Shown piece after piece: positions 34,058-43,451 of a DNA stretch of 64,000 nt. A model generated the notes under the pieces. The model was given only the letters and a program-made list of their open reading frames with translations, did not search any database and had not been told where the DNA came from. Positions within the stretch are counted from its first letter, which is position 1; the number at the start of each line of letters is the position of its first letter. Source of the DNA: Bacteroides zhangwenhongii (GTDB lineage Bacteria; Bacteroidota; Bacteroidia; Bacteroidales; Bacteroidaceae); contig NZ_CP059856.1 in assembly GCF_009193325.2 (NCBI RefSeq), forward strand, positions 3,038,001-3,102,000, in the 5' to 3' direction. Position numbers and translations under genes: made by a program.

Positions 34058-37000
34058 ATGAAAAACATTCAAAGAATTCTCCTTTTTGCGGTTTGCCTTT
34101 GCACCGCATTTACAGTTCAAGCCCAAAGCCTGACGGTCACCGGAAAGGTGATTGATGCGGAAGGCTTGGAAGTCATCGGAGCCAACATTACCCTCAAAGG
34201 TGCTTCCGGTGTCGGCTCAATCAGTGATTTAAGCGGAAATTACAGGCTGAAGGTCGATAATGCCGCCAAGGCTATCCTTGTATTTTCTTATATAGGAATG
34301 AAAACACAAGAAGTCCCCGTAAAAGGGAAAGCGGTCATCAACGTGACGCTGCAAAGTGATGCGAAAGCATTGGATGAAGTGGTAGTAGTAGGTTATGGAA
34401 CAAGCAAGCGCAGTGACCTGACAGGCTCCGTCGTTTCCGTAAAGAGTGAAGACCTGATGAAAGTCCCTACTTCCGACCTCAGCCAAGCATTAGCAGGACG
34501 GGTAGCCGGTGTACAAGTTACTCAAAGTGAAGGAGCACCGGGATCGAGCATATCCATACGCGTACGCGGTGGTATTTCCATTACCCAAAGTAACGAACCT
34601 CTTTATATTATTGACGGTTTCCCTAGTGAAGACGGTATGGCGAGCCTTGACCCGGCCGAAGTAGAAACGATTGATATATTAAAAGATGCTTCCGCCACGG
34701 CAATCTATGGTGCCAGAGGTGCCAACGGTGTCGTAGTAATCACGACCAAGAAAGGAAGTACAAATGAGAGCAAAATGTCTGTCAGTCTTGAAAGCTATAT
34801 CGGCTTCAAGACATTGGTACGCAAACTTCCTGTGCTCTCTACCAAAGAATACGTACTGCTGGATTATGAACGCAGTCTTGCTTTTCAGGGCGAGAAAGGA
34901 GTCACCAGTTTCCAGTCCACATACGGTTCTTTCCTGGAAATCGATGAGAACTATGGCAATCGTCCGGGCATTGATTGGCAGGAAGAGACGCTTGGTAGAA
35001 CAGCAACCAGCCAAAACTACCGTGTACGTATATCAGGAGGAAACAAGGAATTGAAATATTCACTCGGATACAGCTACTTCAAAGATATGGGTGCCATGGT
35101 GTTTAGCGGGAACGACAAACATAATATCTCGTTCAATATCACCCATAAGCCTTCTAAACGTATTCAGGTGAATGCACGGATCAGCTTTGACCAAAGCAAA
35201 ATATACGGTATGGGAACTTCGGACGGAAATACCCGCTTCAACAAAATGGAGCATATCCTGCAATACCGCCCCACTATCGGTATCTATGGAAACGATCAAG
35301 ACTTACTGGAAAATGAGGATAAGATAATTGACGATGAATCCAACCCAGTACAAAACCCGCTGCTCTCAGCCTCGCAGGAAACCAACAACAGACAACTCCG
35401 AACTTTCCAGGCAAACGGCGGATTTACCTTTAACTTCACAAAGAACTTTAGTTTCCGCAATAGCACCGGCATACGCTATCAGACTACCCGAAATGATGTC
35501 TTTTACGGAGAACTGTCCAGCATCGGGAAACGCTCCAGTATCAACGGATATATCCAATATGCTGAAAATAGCAGTTTCCAGACTTCCAACGTATTGAACT
35601 ACGAATATAAGAGAAAGAAACATAAAATGATAGCGATGCTCGGTCAGGAGTGGGTATCGCGATGGACACGCACGATAAGGGCCAATGCAACGAACTTCCC
35701 GAATAATGATATAGGTTTGGATGATATGAGCTTGGGGATTCCCGGAGCCATCACGTCCGGAGTGAATTATGACGACAAACTATTGTCTTTCTTCACCCGG
35801 TTGAATTATAGCTTCGCCGACAAATATTTACTGACTGCCACTTTACGTGCCGATGGTTCATCCAAGTTCAGCAAAGACAACAAATGGGGAATCTTCCCTT
35901 CCATCTCGGCAGCATGGCGCATCGGAGAAGAAAAATTCATTAAAGACCTGAATATTTTTTCCGACTTAAAATTGAGAGTAGGTTACGGTATGGCAGGCAA
36001 CAACCGCATCGCAAGCTATACTTCCCTGGAATTATTGGACTCCACCGTATATCCGAATGGCAGCACCATGACTCCCGGTTACGTCCAGTCTTCCATAGTC
36101 AGCCGGAATTTACAATGGGAATCGAACAATACCCTCAACATCGGACTTGATATGGGATTCTTCGGACAAAGATTGACCATTTCTCCGGAATTCTACGTAA
36201 ATGAAAGTACACACTTGCTCTTAAACTCGAGAGTTCCCAGCTCTTCGGGATTCACCAATATGATGCGGAATATCGGAAAGACACAGAATATCGGCGTCGA
36301 CCTGACCATCAGCTCTACCAATATTCAAAGCCGTAACTTCACATGGACAACAAACCTGAACCTGTCTCATAACAAAAACACCATCAAGGCGCTGTCCGGC
36401 GAAAGCTATTTCCTGGAAGAAGCCAAATTCGGATACGCTCAAAAGACACATAAGATTGAAGTAGGAAAGCCCATCGGGCAATTCTACGGATACAAAACAT
36501 TAGGTTTGTATCAAGTCTCGGACTTCAACTATGATGTACGCACACAGGCTTATACCCTTAAAGATGGAATTCCCTGTATGGGCGACCGTAGTTCCGTGCA
36601 GCCGGGTATGTGGAAATTCGCCAATACAGACGGTAATGATGTGATTGATGAGAATGACATGACAGTCATCGGTAATGCCAACCCTGTCTTTTACGGTGGT
36701 TTAAGCAACACATTCAAGTACAAGAACTTTGACCTGACTGCCTTCTTCACCTTCTCTTATGGTGCAGAAGTGCTGAACGCCACCAAATTGACCAATACAC
36801 AAGCCGGAAAAACTGTATATAATGTACTGAACCTGGCAAACAGCAGCAAACGTTGGATGACTATCAACAAAGAAGGTGCAACCGTCACAGACCCGCAGGA
36901 ACTCGCCGCCCTGAATGCCGGTAAAACCGTAGCTTCCATACACGATATGGAACAAGGGGACAAATATATCCATTCTTGGGCTGTGGAAGATGCCTCTTAC

Positions 37001-37234
37001 CTGCGATTAAGTAACTTAACCATCGGATACAACTTTCCAAAGAAATGGATACGGAAAGCTTCCATCCAAAATCTCCGCCTTTATGCGACAGGAAGTAACT
37101 TGTTTGTATGGACCCCCTACTCCGGTTTCGACCCGGAAGTATCAACAAAAGGAAACAACCTGACGCCCGGCGTAGATTTCGGAGCTTATCCCCGTAGCCG
37201 TTCTTACGTATTCGGCCTTAACATAACCTTTTAG
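34058..37234 (+). CDS. SusC/RagA TonB-dependent outer-membrane transporter
   Basis: This 1058-residue importer is the first gene of PUL 2. Parts: signal peptide (1-23), carboxypeptidase-regulatory-like domain (about 25-103), TonB box DEVVVVGYG (106-114), plug (LYIIDGFPSEDG, TAIYGARGANGVVVITTKKG) and barrel ending in FGLNITF. Unlike the SusC at 4598-8029 it has no STN domain, matching control by a hybrid two-component regulator rather than sigma/FecR. It should import oligosaccharides released by the lyases encoded downstream. SusD starts 25 bp later. Confidence 0.97.
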   Translation: MKNIQRILLFAVCLCTAFTVQAQSLTVTGKVIDAEGLEVIGANITLKGASGVGSISDLSGNYRLKVDNAAKAILVFSYIGMKTQEVPVKGKAVINVTLQSDAKALDEVVVVGYGTSKRSDLTGSVVSVKSEDLMKVPTSDLSQALAGRVAGVQVTQSEGAPGSSISIRVRGGISITQSNEPLYIIDGFPSEDGMASLDPAEVETIDILKDASATAIYGARGANGVVVITTKKGSTNESKMSVSLESYIGFKTLVRKLPVLSTKEYVLLDYERSLAFQGEKGVTSFQSTYGSFLEIDENYGNRPGIDWQEETLGRTATSQNYRVRISGGNKELKYSLGYSYFKDMGAMVFSGNDKHNISFNITHKPSKRIQVNARISFDQSKIYGMGTSDGNTRFNKMEHILQYRPTIGIYGNDQDLLENEDKIIDDESNPVQNPLLSASQETNNRQLRTFQANGGFTFNFTKNFSFRNSTGIRYQTTRNDVFYGELSSIGKRSSINGYIQYAENSSFQTSNVLNYEYKRKKHKMIAMLGQEWVSRWTRTIRANATNFPNNDIGLDDMSLGIPGAITSGVNYDDKLLSFFTRLNYSFADKYLLTATLRADGSSKFSKDNKWGIFPSISAAWRIGEEKFIKDLNIFSDLKLRVGYGMAGNNRIASYTSLELLDSTVYPNGSTMTPGYVQSSIVSRNLQWESNNTLNIGLDMGFFGQRLTISPEFYVNESTHLLLNSRVPSSSGFTNMMRNIGKTQNIGVDLTISSTNIQSRNFTWTTNLNLSHNKNTIKALSGESYFLEEAKFGYAQKTHKIEVGKPIGQFYGYKTLGLYQVSDFNYDVRTQAYTLKDGIPCMGDRSSVQPGMWKFANTDGNDVIDENDMTVIGNANPVFYGGLSNTFKYKNFDLTAFFTFSYGAEVLNATKLTNTQAGKTVYNVLNLANSSKRWMTINKEGATVTDPQELAALNAGKTVASIHDMEQGDKYIHSWAVEDASYLRLSNLTIGYNFPKKWIRKASIQNLRLYATGSNLFVWTPYSGFDPEVSTKGNNLTPGVDFGAYPRSRSYVFGLNITF

Positions 37235-37259
37235 ACCACCTTCTTAAAACAACAGGAAA

Positions 37260-38942
37260 ATGAAAAAGAATAATTTATACTATATACTCTGCCTGCTTCT
37301 CTGCGGTTTGACAAATAGTGCCTGCCTGGACACTCTGACCGAAGACCCTAATTCCTATTATGAGAAGAAGGATTTCTTCACCGACAAGGCCAAGGCACAG
37401 ATGGCAGTCGTTGGCGTTTACAGTGTGTTACCCACTCTCTACGGAGATTATGAGATGGCTCTTCCCTGTTCCGACGACACTTACTATGCTTCAGGAACAA
37501 ATTCAGATAATACCCGCCGGGATATCGCCCACTACACCTTAAACCCTGCCAATCAATATGTCTATAATGCCTGGAAAGGCCTTTATCAAGGAATCAATTA
37601 TGCCAATTATGCGATTCAAGGTATCGAGGGTATGGAAAATTACGAAGGAGATACGGACTTGCAGGCAATGGTAGCGGAAGCTAAATTCCTACGGGCATTG
37701 TATGCTTTCAGCCTGGTACGCTACTGGGGGGATGTTCCTTTCAAAACGACTTATTCCGATTCTTACGAACATACTTACCAGCCACGCAGCAGCCGGGAAA
37801 CGATATATGACCAAATTATCAATGATTTGAACTTCGCTAAAGGTCATCTTGCATGGGCAGACGCTTCTTCTTCTCCCGAGAAGGCAAGCCAAGGTTCAGC
37901 AAGAGCGCTACTGATGCGCGTATTATTGCAACGTGCCGGATACAGCTTGCAAATGGACGGAACCATCACCCAGCCGGATGAAAGCAAACGCCGAGAATAT
38001 TTTAACGCTGTCATCCGGGAGTGGGAAGAATTCAAAACAAACGGTTATCACAATTTCTATACTACCGGCTATCTTGAATTATTCAAAGGATTCTCCGCAG
38101 GAACGCTCGATTCACAGGAGAGCTTGTTTGAAGTAGCCTTCTACAGCCCCGACGGCAATACTGGAACGAAAGGTTACTGGGGCACGTATATCGGCCCGGC
38201 GGTAGCAGCACCCGGCATTGCCAGTACGGAAGCCAATCAGTTTATGGGACGTGCCAATGCGCTATTCCGTGTTGTACCCGAATGGAAAGAGTTCTTTGAA
38301 GCCGGAGATGCACGTCGCGATGTAATGGTCTGTACCTACAAATTCAACTGGGACAAAACGAGTTACAGCCATAAAAAGGTGGAAAACAAAAGTGGAAGAG
38401 ACTGGTATCCCGGTAAGTGGCGTCGCGAATGGATGCCTATCGGATACAAGAATCCGAATGTTACTGACGTAAATTTCTGCTATATCCGTTATGCGGACGT
38501 AGTATTGATGGCGGCCGAAGCCTTTAATGAAACGGACAATACGCCTGAAGCCTGGAAGTTATTGAACAGTGTCCGAAAACGTGCCGGAGCAACCGAAATC
38601 ACTTCCGAGAACTATGCAAGTCTGTTGAAAGCTCCCAAAGTATACAATCTCAACTTCATCAACGATGGAGATGAAGCAGGCCGATTCCGCACGGCTCTCT
38701 ATTGGGAACGGGGATTCGAACTGGCTTTTGAAGGACAGCGTAAATATGACCTGATCCGTTGGGGAATTATTCAGGAAGCATTGGCATTATTCTTTGAGAA
38801 CAGTGCAGCCAATACCAGTACTTCAACCGGATACCCGGCAGGGAAAAACTTCCGTAAAGGTAAACATGAGTTATTCCCGATTCCGACAGACGAGTTGCAA
38901 TTAAATTACCTGCTAGAAAATAAGAACAACCCTAATTATTAA
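37260..38942 (+). CDS. SusD/RagB-family glycan-binding lipoprotein
   Basis: This 560-residue protein has lipoprotein signal MKKNNLYYILCLLLCGLTNS then AC with Cys21, the SusD helix EAKFLRALYAFSLVRYWGDVPF near residue 140, and C-terminal ALYWERGFELAFEGQRKYDLIRWG followed by HELFPIPTDELQLN. It forms the lid on the SusC above. Next gene begins 29 bp downstream; no SusE/F-type gene follows, and that place is taken by a lyase and fimbria-like genes. Confidence 0.97.
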   Translation: MKKNNLYYILCLLLCGLTNSACLDTLTEDPNSYYEKKDFFTDKAKAQMAVVGVYSVLPTLYGDYEMALPCSDDTYYASGTNSDNTRRDIAHYTLNPANQYVYNAWKGLYQGINYANYAIQGIEGMENYEGDTDLQAMVAEAKFLRALYAFSLVRYWGDVPFKTTYSDSYEHTYQPRSSRETIYDQIINDLNFAKGHLAWADASSSPEKASQGSARALLMRVLLQRAGYSLQMDGTITQPDESKRREYFNAVIREWEEFKTNGYHNFYTTGYLELFKGFSAGTLDSQESLFEVAFYSPDGNTGTKGYWGTYIGPAVAAPGIASTEANQFMGRANALFRVVPEWKEFFEAGDARRDVMVCTYKFNWDKTSYSHKKVENKSGRDWYPGKWRREWMPIGYKNPNVTDVNFCYIRYADVVLMAAEAFNETDNTPEAWKLLNSVRKRAGATEITSENYASLLKAPKVYNLNFINDGDEAGRFRTALYWERGFELAFEGQRKYDLIRWGIIQEALALFFENSAANTSTSTGYPAGKNFRKGKHELFPIPTDELQLNYLLENKNNPNY

Positions 38943-38971
38943 TCACCGGAATGACCGAAATATAACAGATT

Positions 38972-41569
38972 ATGAAAAAGAGCATTTATATCGCAATCAT
39001 AGGGAGCATCGCTTTCCTTCATTCATACGCCCAACCGACGATCCGCTTGACGGATACTACACTGATGCATGAGATGCGCACCACACCGTCCCCGCTGGAT
39101 AAGGCAGTGGTAAAAGACCGTGCCGTGTCTTTTTTATGGCCGCTTCGCGCTGATGTCAACGTGGCGGAAGAATTACTAGACGGAGTTAAATCCGCTACCC
39201 CAAAAACGGATAAATCCAAGTTATGCTATCAAGTTCGTTACTCGCAAGATGCGGCATTAAAGAATAATGTAACATTGGTCGATACCCGCTGGCCGTTTTT
39301 CAATCCGGAAAAGGCATTGGTCGCTGGAAAGTGGTATTGGCAATATGGATATGTAGAAAAAGGAAAGACCATCTGGTCTAAAGTACTTCAGTTTACCGTG
39401 GAAGATAATCCGCAGAAGTTCTGTCCGCCCGCATTGAAAACCGTACTGTCAGGATTGCCGAAGAGCCATCCCCGTGTATGGGTAATGAAGGATGAATGGA
39501 AGGACTTTATGAAAAGGAGCAAGTCTGCAACGGAATATCAATGGTATATCGAAGTGGCGGACAAAGCGGTAAATTCTCCCATGCCTTCTGTGGACAAAAT
39601 TGACACAAGAGGTGCGGAAAAGCTGGATAATGAAGTGAAACGGCAAGCGTTAATTACTCGTGAAAGCCGCCGTGTCATAGACAAAGAAGAAACCAATACG
39701 GAAGCCTTGATACGTGCTTATCTGCTGACACAGGACAAACGGTATTATGAAGCAGCCATAGCCCGTGTACTTGAAATGATTAGTTGGAGTGACCACCAAA
39801 ACGTGGCCGGTGACTTCAATGCGGCAACGATGCTTTCTCTCTGTTCCATGGCATACGATTCATTCTACGATTTGCTATCGGATGATTTGAAGGCTCAATT
39901 ATTGAAAGAAATCAAACACAGAGGTGGAGAATTTTACGCGAACTTCAACAATCGCCTGGAAAATCATATAGCCGATAACCACGTATGGCAAATGACCCTC
40001 CGTATCTTCACTATGGCTGCCTTCAGTGTCTACGGTGAGATGCCGGAAGCAGATACCTGGGTGGATTATTGTTATAATGTATGGTTGGCGCGTTTTCCCG
40101 GTCTGAACAAAGATGGCGGATGGCACAACGGTGATTCTTATTTTACTGTCAACACTCGTACCTTGATAGAAGTACCTTATTATTATAGCAAATTAAGCGG
40201 TTTCGATTTCTTCAGCGACCCGTGGTATCAAGGTTCCATCATGTATACAATTTTCCAGCAGCCGCCTTTCTCTAAATCAGGAGGCAATGGTAGCAGTCAT
40301 CAAAATGTAGTAAGACCCAATAGCATTCGGGTAAGCTATACGGATGCATTAGCCCGCCTTACCGGAAATACATATGCAGCAGACTATACCCGCCGCACCC
40401 TCGAAAAAGAACCAAACTACCTCAAAAAGGCACTTTTGGCCAAACCGGGTGATTTGGCATGGTTCCGCCTGCAATGCAACAAGCCTCTGCCGCAAGGCGC
40501 AGGATTAGCGGATTTGCCTATGGGCTACGTATTCCCGGCAACCGGACTGGCTTCTTTCATGACAAATTGGAACAGTGTAGGACGCAATGCTATGATTAGC
40601 TTCCGTTCAAGTCCTTATGGTTCCACTTCCCATGCGCTGGCCAATCAAAATGCATTCAATACCTTCTACGGTGGCAGTTCCTTGTTTTACAGCAGCGGAC
40701 ATCATATCAGTTTTATCGATGAGCACAGCTTGTATTGCCACCGTGCTACCCGCGCCCACAATACTATATTAGTGAACGGCATGGGGCAGCGTATCGGAAC
40801 AGAAGGTTATGGATGGATTCCCCGCTATTATGTAGGTGAGAAGATTGGTTATGTAGTAGGCGACGCTTCCAACGCATACGGCAAAGTGATTTCTCCTTTA
40901 TGGCTGGAACGCGGAAAACAGTCAAAACTGGATTACTCGCCTGCCAACGGTTGGGATGAGAACCATCTAAAGACTTTCCGTCGCCACATTGTCGAATTGG
41001 GAACTTCCGGACTAGTATTCATTTACGATGAACTGGAAGCTGACGAGCCCGTGACGTGGAGTTATCTGCTGCATACTGTTATCAATCCGATGACTGTGAA
41101 GGAGAATCAGGACTATGTGCACATACAGGCAACCAACAAAAACGGAGCTTCTGACGCTTATCTGTTCTCCAGTGGCAAGTTGGCTACCGAAACTACGGAT
41201 AAGTTCTTTATTCCTGCCGTAAACTGGTTGCGTGCAGATAGCAAAGGCAACTTCGCCCCTTATGCCAATCACTGGCATTTCACAGCGACTTCATCCAAAC
41301 AAAAGGTATACCGCTTTGCAACGGTTATCAATACGCACGCTCTTGCCAGACCGGCAGCCGAACCAGTGATACTGAAGGACGGAAGAATCAAAGTAGGAAG
41401 CTGGATTATCAAGGTAAATACTTCCGCGGAAGGCATGCCGATGTTTTTTATACGCAGTACGAAAGTAGGGGAAGATGTGAATATTACTTATAAAGGTGGT
41501 GCTACTATCGTGCGGGAAGATGGTTATGAGACAACATTGACAGATAAACTTCCGGAACTGGAAATCTAA
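38972..41569 (+). CDS. Heparinase II/III-fold polysaccharide lyase (PL33-like)
   Basis: This 865-residue protein has a cleavable signal (MKKSIYIAIIGSIAFLHSYAQ), so it is likely periplasmic. An N-terminal Ig/DUF4962-like domain (about 40-150, GKWYWQYGYVEKGKTIWSKV, SHPRVWVM) precedes an alpha/alpha toroid with ENHIADNHVWQ (about 330-340) and DGGWHNGDSYF (about 380), then a beta-sandwich with SHALANQNAFN and RATRAHNTILVNG (about 590-605). These Asn/His/Tyr positions are the usual catalytic set of heparinase II/III lyases, which cut next to uronic acids by beta-elimination. Similar proteins are placed in PL33 (hyaluronan/chondroitin/gellan), but the substrate here is not proven. Confidence 0.85.
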   Translation: MKKSIYIAIIGSIAFLHSYAQPTIRLTDTTLMHEMRTTPSPLDKAVVKDRAVSFLWPLRADVNVAEELLDGVKSATPKTDKSKLCYQVRYSQDAALKNNVTLVDTRWPFFNPEKALVAGKWYWQYGYVEKGKTIWSKVLQFTVEDNPQKFCPPALKTVLSGLPKSHPRVWVMKDEWKDFMKRSKSATEYQWYIEVADKAVNSPMPSVDKIDTRGAEKLDNEVKRQALITRESRRVIDKEETNTEALIRAYLLTQDKRYYEAAIARVLEMISWSDHQNVAGDFNAATMLSLCSMAYDSFYDLLSDDLKAQLLKEIKHRGGEFYANFNNRLENHIADNHVWQMTLRIFTMAAFSVYGEMPEADTWVDYCYNVWLARFPGLNKDGGWHNGDSYFTVNTRTLIEVPYYYSKLSGFDFFSDPWYQGSIMYTIFQQPPFSKSGGNGSSHQNVVRPNSIRVSYTDALARLTGNTYAADYTRRTLEKEPNYLKKALLAKPGDLAWFRLQCNKPLPQGAGLADLPMGYVFPATGLASFMTNWNSVGRNAMISFRSSPYGSTSHALANQNAFNTFYGGSSLFYSSGHHISFIDEHSLYCHRATRAHNTILVNGMGQRIGTEGYGWIPRYYVGEKIGYVVGDASNAYGKVISPLWLERGKQSKLDYSPANGWDENHLKTFRRHIVELGTSGLVFIYDELEADEPVTWSYLLHTVINPMTVKENQDYVHIQATNKNGASDAYLFSSGKLATETTDKFFIPAVNWLRADSKGNFAPYANHWHFTATSSKQKVYRFATVINTHALARPAAEPVILKDGRIKVGSWIIKVNTSAEGMPMFFIRSTKVGEDVNITYKGGATIVREDGYETTLTDKLPELEI

Positions 41570-41582
41570 AAACAATAATGCT

Positions 41583-42383
41583 ATGAAACTGAAAAGATAT
41601 TTAGTACAAGGCTTCCTTCTGTTGCTGTGCTCTATGAGTCCGGCAGCCGGTTCTCCCGCCATGCAGCAAGAGCCTCAACAACCACAGAACCCACAAAAAG
41701 TTCAGCAGAAGAAGCCCCGAATACAAACCTCGGCCGACGAAAACGAAATCGTCTTCAAGCCGTTGACGGAAACTGGGAAAAAGCCGGAAGCGGCTTCCAG
41801 AAAGGGAACGGCTTCTAAAGAAGAAGTCGCAACTAAGAAAGTAGTGACGACCAAAAAAGCAGTGGTTACTACTAAAAAGGAAAAAGGAAATCATTCCGAA
41901 CGTTATATAGCTCTAAAGAGCAATATCGCCTACGATGCGGCAGGGCTTCCTAATTTGGCATTTGAAATGCAGTTCTGCAAGCATATCTCCGTAGAGCTAC
42001 CTGTAATTTGCAGCTTTTGGGATATCAGTCAGAAACATGCGGTACGAACGGTAGCCATTCAGCCGGAAGGGCGCTGGTGGTTGAAGCACCCCGGTGACGG
42101 ACACTTCTTCGGGCTGCATGCCCACGTTGCCTGGTTCAACGTGAAATGGCAGAAAGACCGTTACCAAAATACAGACCGTCCGTTATTAGGAGCAGGTGTA
42201 AGTTACGGCTACTTACTTCCCCTGTCCAAGCATTGGGGAGCGGAGTTCTCTTTGGGAGCCGGCTATGCCCATATAAAATACAATACTTATTATAACATAG
42301 ATAATGGGGCGCAGATTGGAACAGAAACCCGGAATTATTGGGGAATCACCCGTATCGGTCTATCCTTGTCTTATCGTTTTTAA
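41583..42383 (+). CDS. DUF3575 outer-membrane protein of fimbrial type
   Basis: This 266-residue protein has a signal peptide (MKLKRYLVQGFLLLLCSMSP), a low-complexity linker of about 80 residues rich in Gln, Pro, Lys and Thr (EPQQPQNPQKVQQKKPR; ATKKVVTTKKAVVTTKKEK) and a C-terminal beta barrel: SNIAYDAAGLPNLAFEMQF, YGYLLPLSKHWGAEFSLGAG, ending SLSYRF. DUF3575 barrels commonly accompany FimA/Mfa-type fimbrial genes in Bacteroides. It starts 13 bp after the lyase gene and 12 bp before the next one, so it belongs to the PUL transcript. The Lys-rich linker might bind peptidoglycan or an acidic glycan (inference). Confidence 0.85.
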   Translation: MKLKRYLVQGFLLLLCSMSPAAGSPAMQQEPQQPQNPQKVQQKKPRIQTSADENEIVFKPLTETGKKPEAASRKGTASKEEVATKKVVTTKKAVVTTKKEKGNHSERYIALKSNIAYDAAGLPNLAFEMQFCKHISVELPVICSFWDISQKHAVRTVAIQPEGRWWLKHPGDGHFFGLHAHVAWFNVKWQKDRYQNTDRPLLGAGVSYGYLLPLSKHWGAEFSLGAGYAHIKYNTYYNIDNGAQIGTETRNYWGITRIGLSLSYRF

Positions 42384-42395
42384 ACCTTGGAAATC

Positions 42396-43412
42396 ATGAA
42401 AAATAAGATATATACTACATTCATCCACTTAGGAGCACTACTGATGCTTTTACCAGCTATCGTCAGCAGTTGTCTTTATGAAGAACCCGAACTGACTGCC
42501 GACGGAACCAAAGGAGTAGACCCTACACAAGTGAATATCATGTCCGAAGTAACTTTGGATATGAATCTTGCGCCACTGGAAATTAATAATACACGTGCCG
42601 CCACTACCAGTGGCTACAATTATCGTTTCACTGTCATTGCTTACGAGGGAAAGGAAGAAGTGGCACGCCAGGAGATTTATGAAGCTGTCCGTCCCGAACA
42701 ATCCAGTGTCAGCCTGCCTATCTCCATGAAACTGCACGCCCGCAAATACCAACTGGTGGTATGGGCAGATTATATTCGCAATCAGGAAGGAAATTACACG
42801 CTCTTCTATGATACCGGCAATATGGAACGTATCTTGCGTGCAGGGTCTTACAAAGGCAATTCCAACTATTATGATGCTTTTTATGGAACTGCCGCACTGA
42901 ATCTCACTCCGTATCGGGACCAGTGGAATGCCATTGTTCCCATCGACATCCAAATGGTCCGCCCGTTGGCCCGCTATGAGTTGATAGCCACGGATGTAGA
43001 CAAATTCCTGAAAAAGATAAAGGATAAGGAAATCACCGGAAACCAATTTACTATCAGTATCAAATATGGCTATTATCTGACTACGGGTTTCAACGCTCTG
43101 ACCGGACAAGTGAAACATCCGCTGCAATATGTGTCTTACAGTAAATCCATCCCTCTTCCTACAGAAGGTACGGAAGAGTTGCCAATCGGCTTCGATTATG
43201 TATTCGTGAACGGAGAAGGTTCTTTCGTCTCACTGACTATCGAAATAACCAATGAAAAGAGTAACGTAGTAGCCCGCTACCGGAATCTGAAAGTACCTTA
43301 TAAGCAAAACCATCTGACAACGGTTCGCGGCAAATTCCTAAGTGCCAATCCGGGGATAGACATCGACACGGATTTTGACGATGACATCATCGTGGATCTG
43401 GACAGATTATAA
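42396..43412 (+). CDS. Fimbrillin-like lipoprotein (DUF6562/FimB-Mfa2 type)
   Basis: This 338-residue protein starts at ATG 42396 (MKNKIYTTFIHLGALLMLLP); a TTG 9 bp earlier is less likely. Lipobox VSSC gives Cys26. A TRA motif (R67-A68) precedes the beta-sandwich, as at the propeptide cleavage site of P. gingivalis-type fimbrillins. The strand HARKYQLVVWADYI and the later RPLARYELIATD are characteristic of the fold; the C-terminal DDDIIVDL is acidic. Role: minor or anchor subunit of a fimbria, or a surface glycan-binding protein in the SusE position. It is 4 kb after susD in the same operon. Confidence 0.75.
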   Translation: MKNKIYTTFIHLGALLMLLPAIVSSCLYEEPELTADGTKGVDPTQVNIMSEVTLDMNLAPLEINNTRAATTSGYNYRFTVIAYEGKEEVARQEIYEAVRPEQSSVSLPISMKLHARKYQLVVWADYIRNQEGNYTLFYDTGNMERILRAGSYKGNSNYYDAFYGTAALNLTPYRDQWNAIVPIDIQMVRPLARYELIATDVDKFLKKIKDKEITGNQFTISIKYGYYLTTGFNALTGQVKHPLQYVSYSKSIPLPTEGTEELPIGFDYVFVNGEGSFVSLTIEITNEKSNVVARYRNLKVPYKQNHLTTVRGKFLSANPGIDIDTDFDDDIIVDLDRL

Positions 43413-43451
43413 GAAACAGAAACAATTAATATACACTTTAATCATTACATT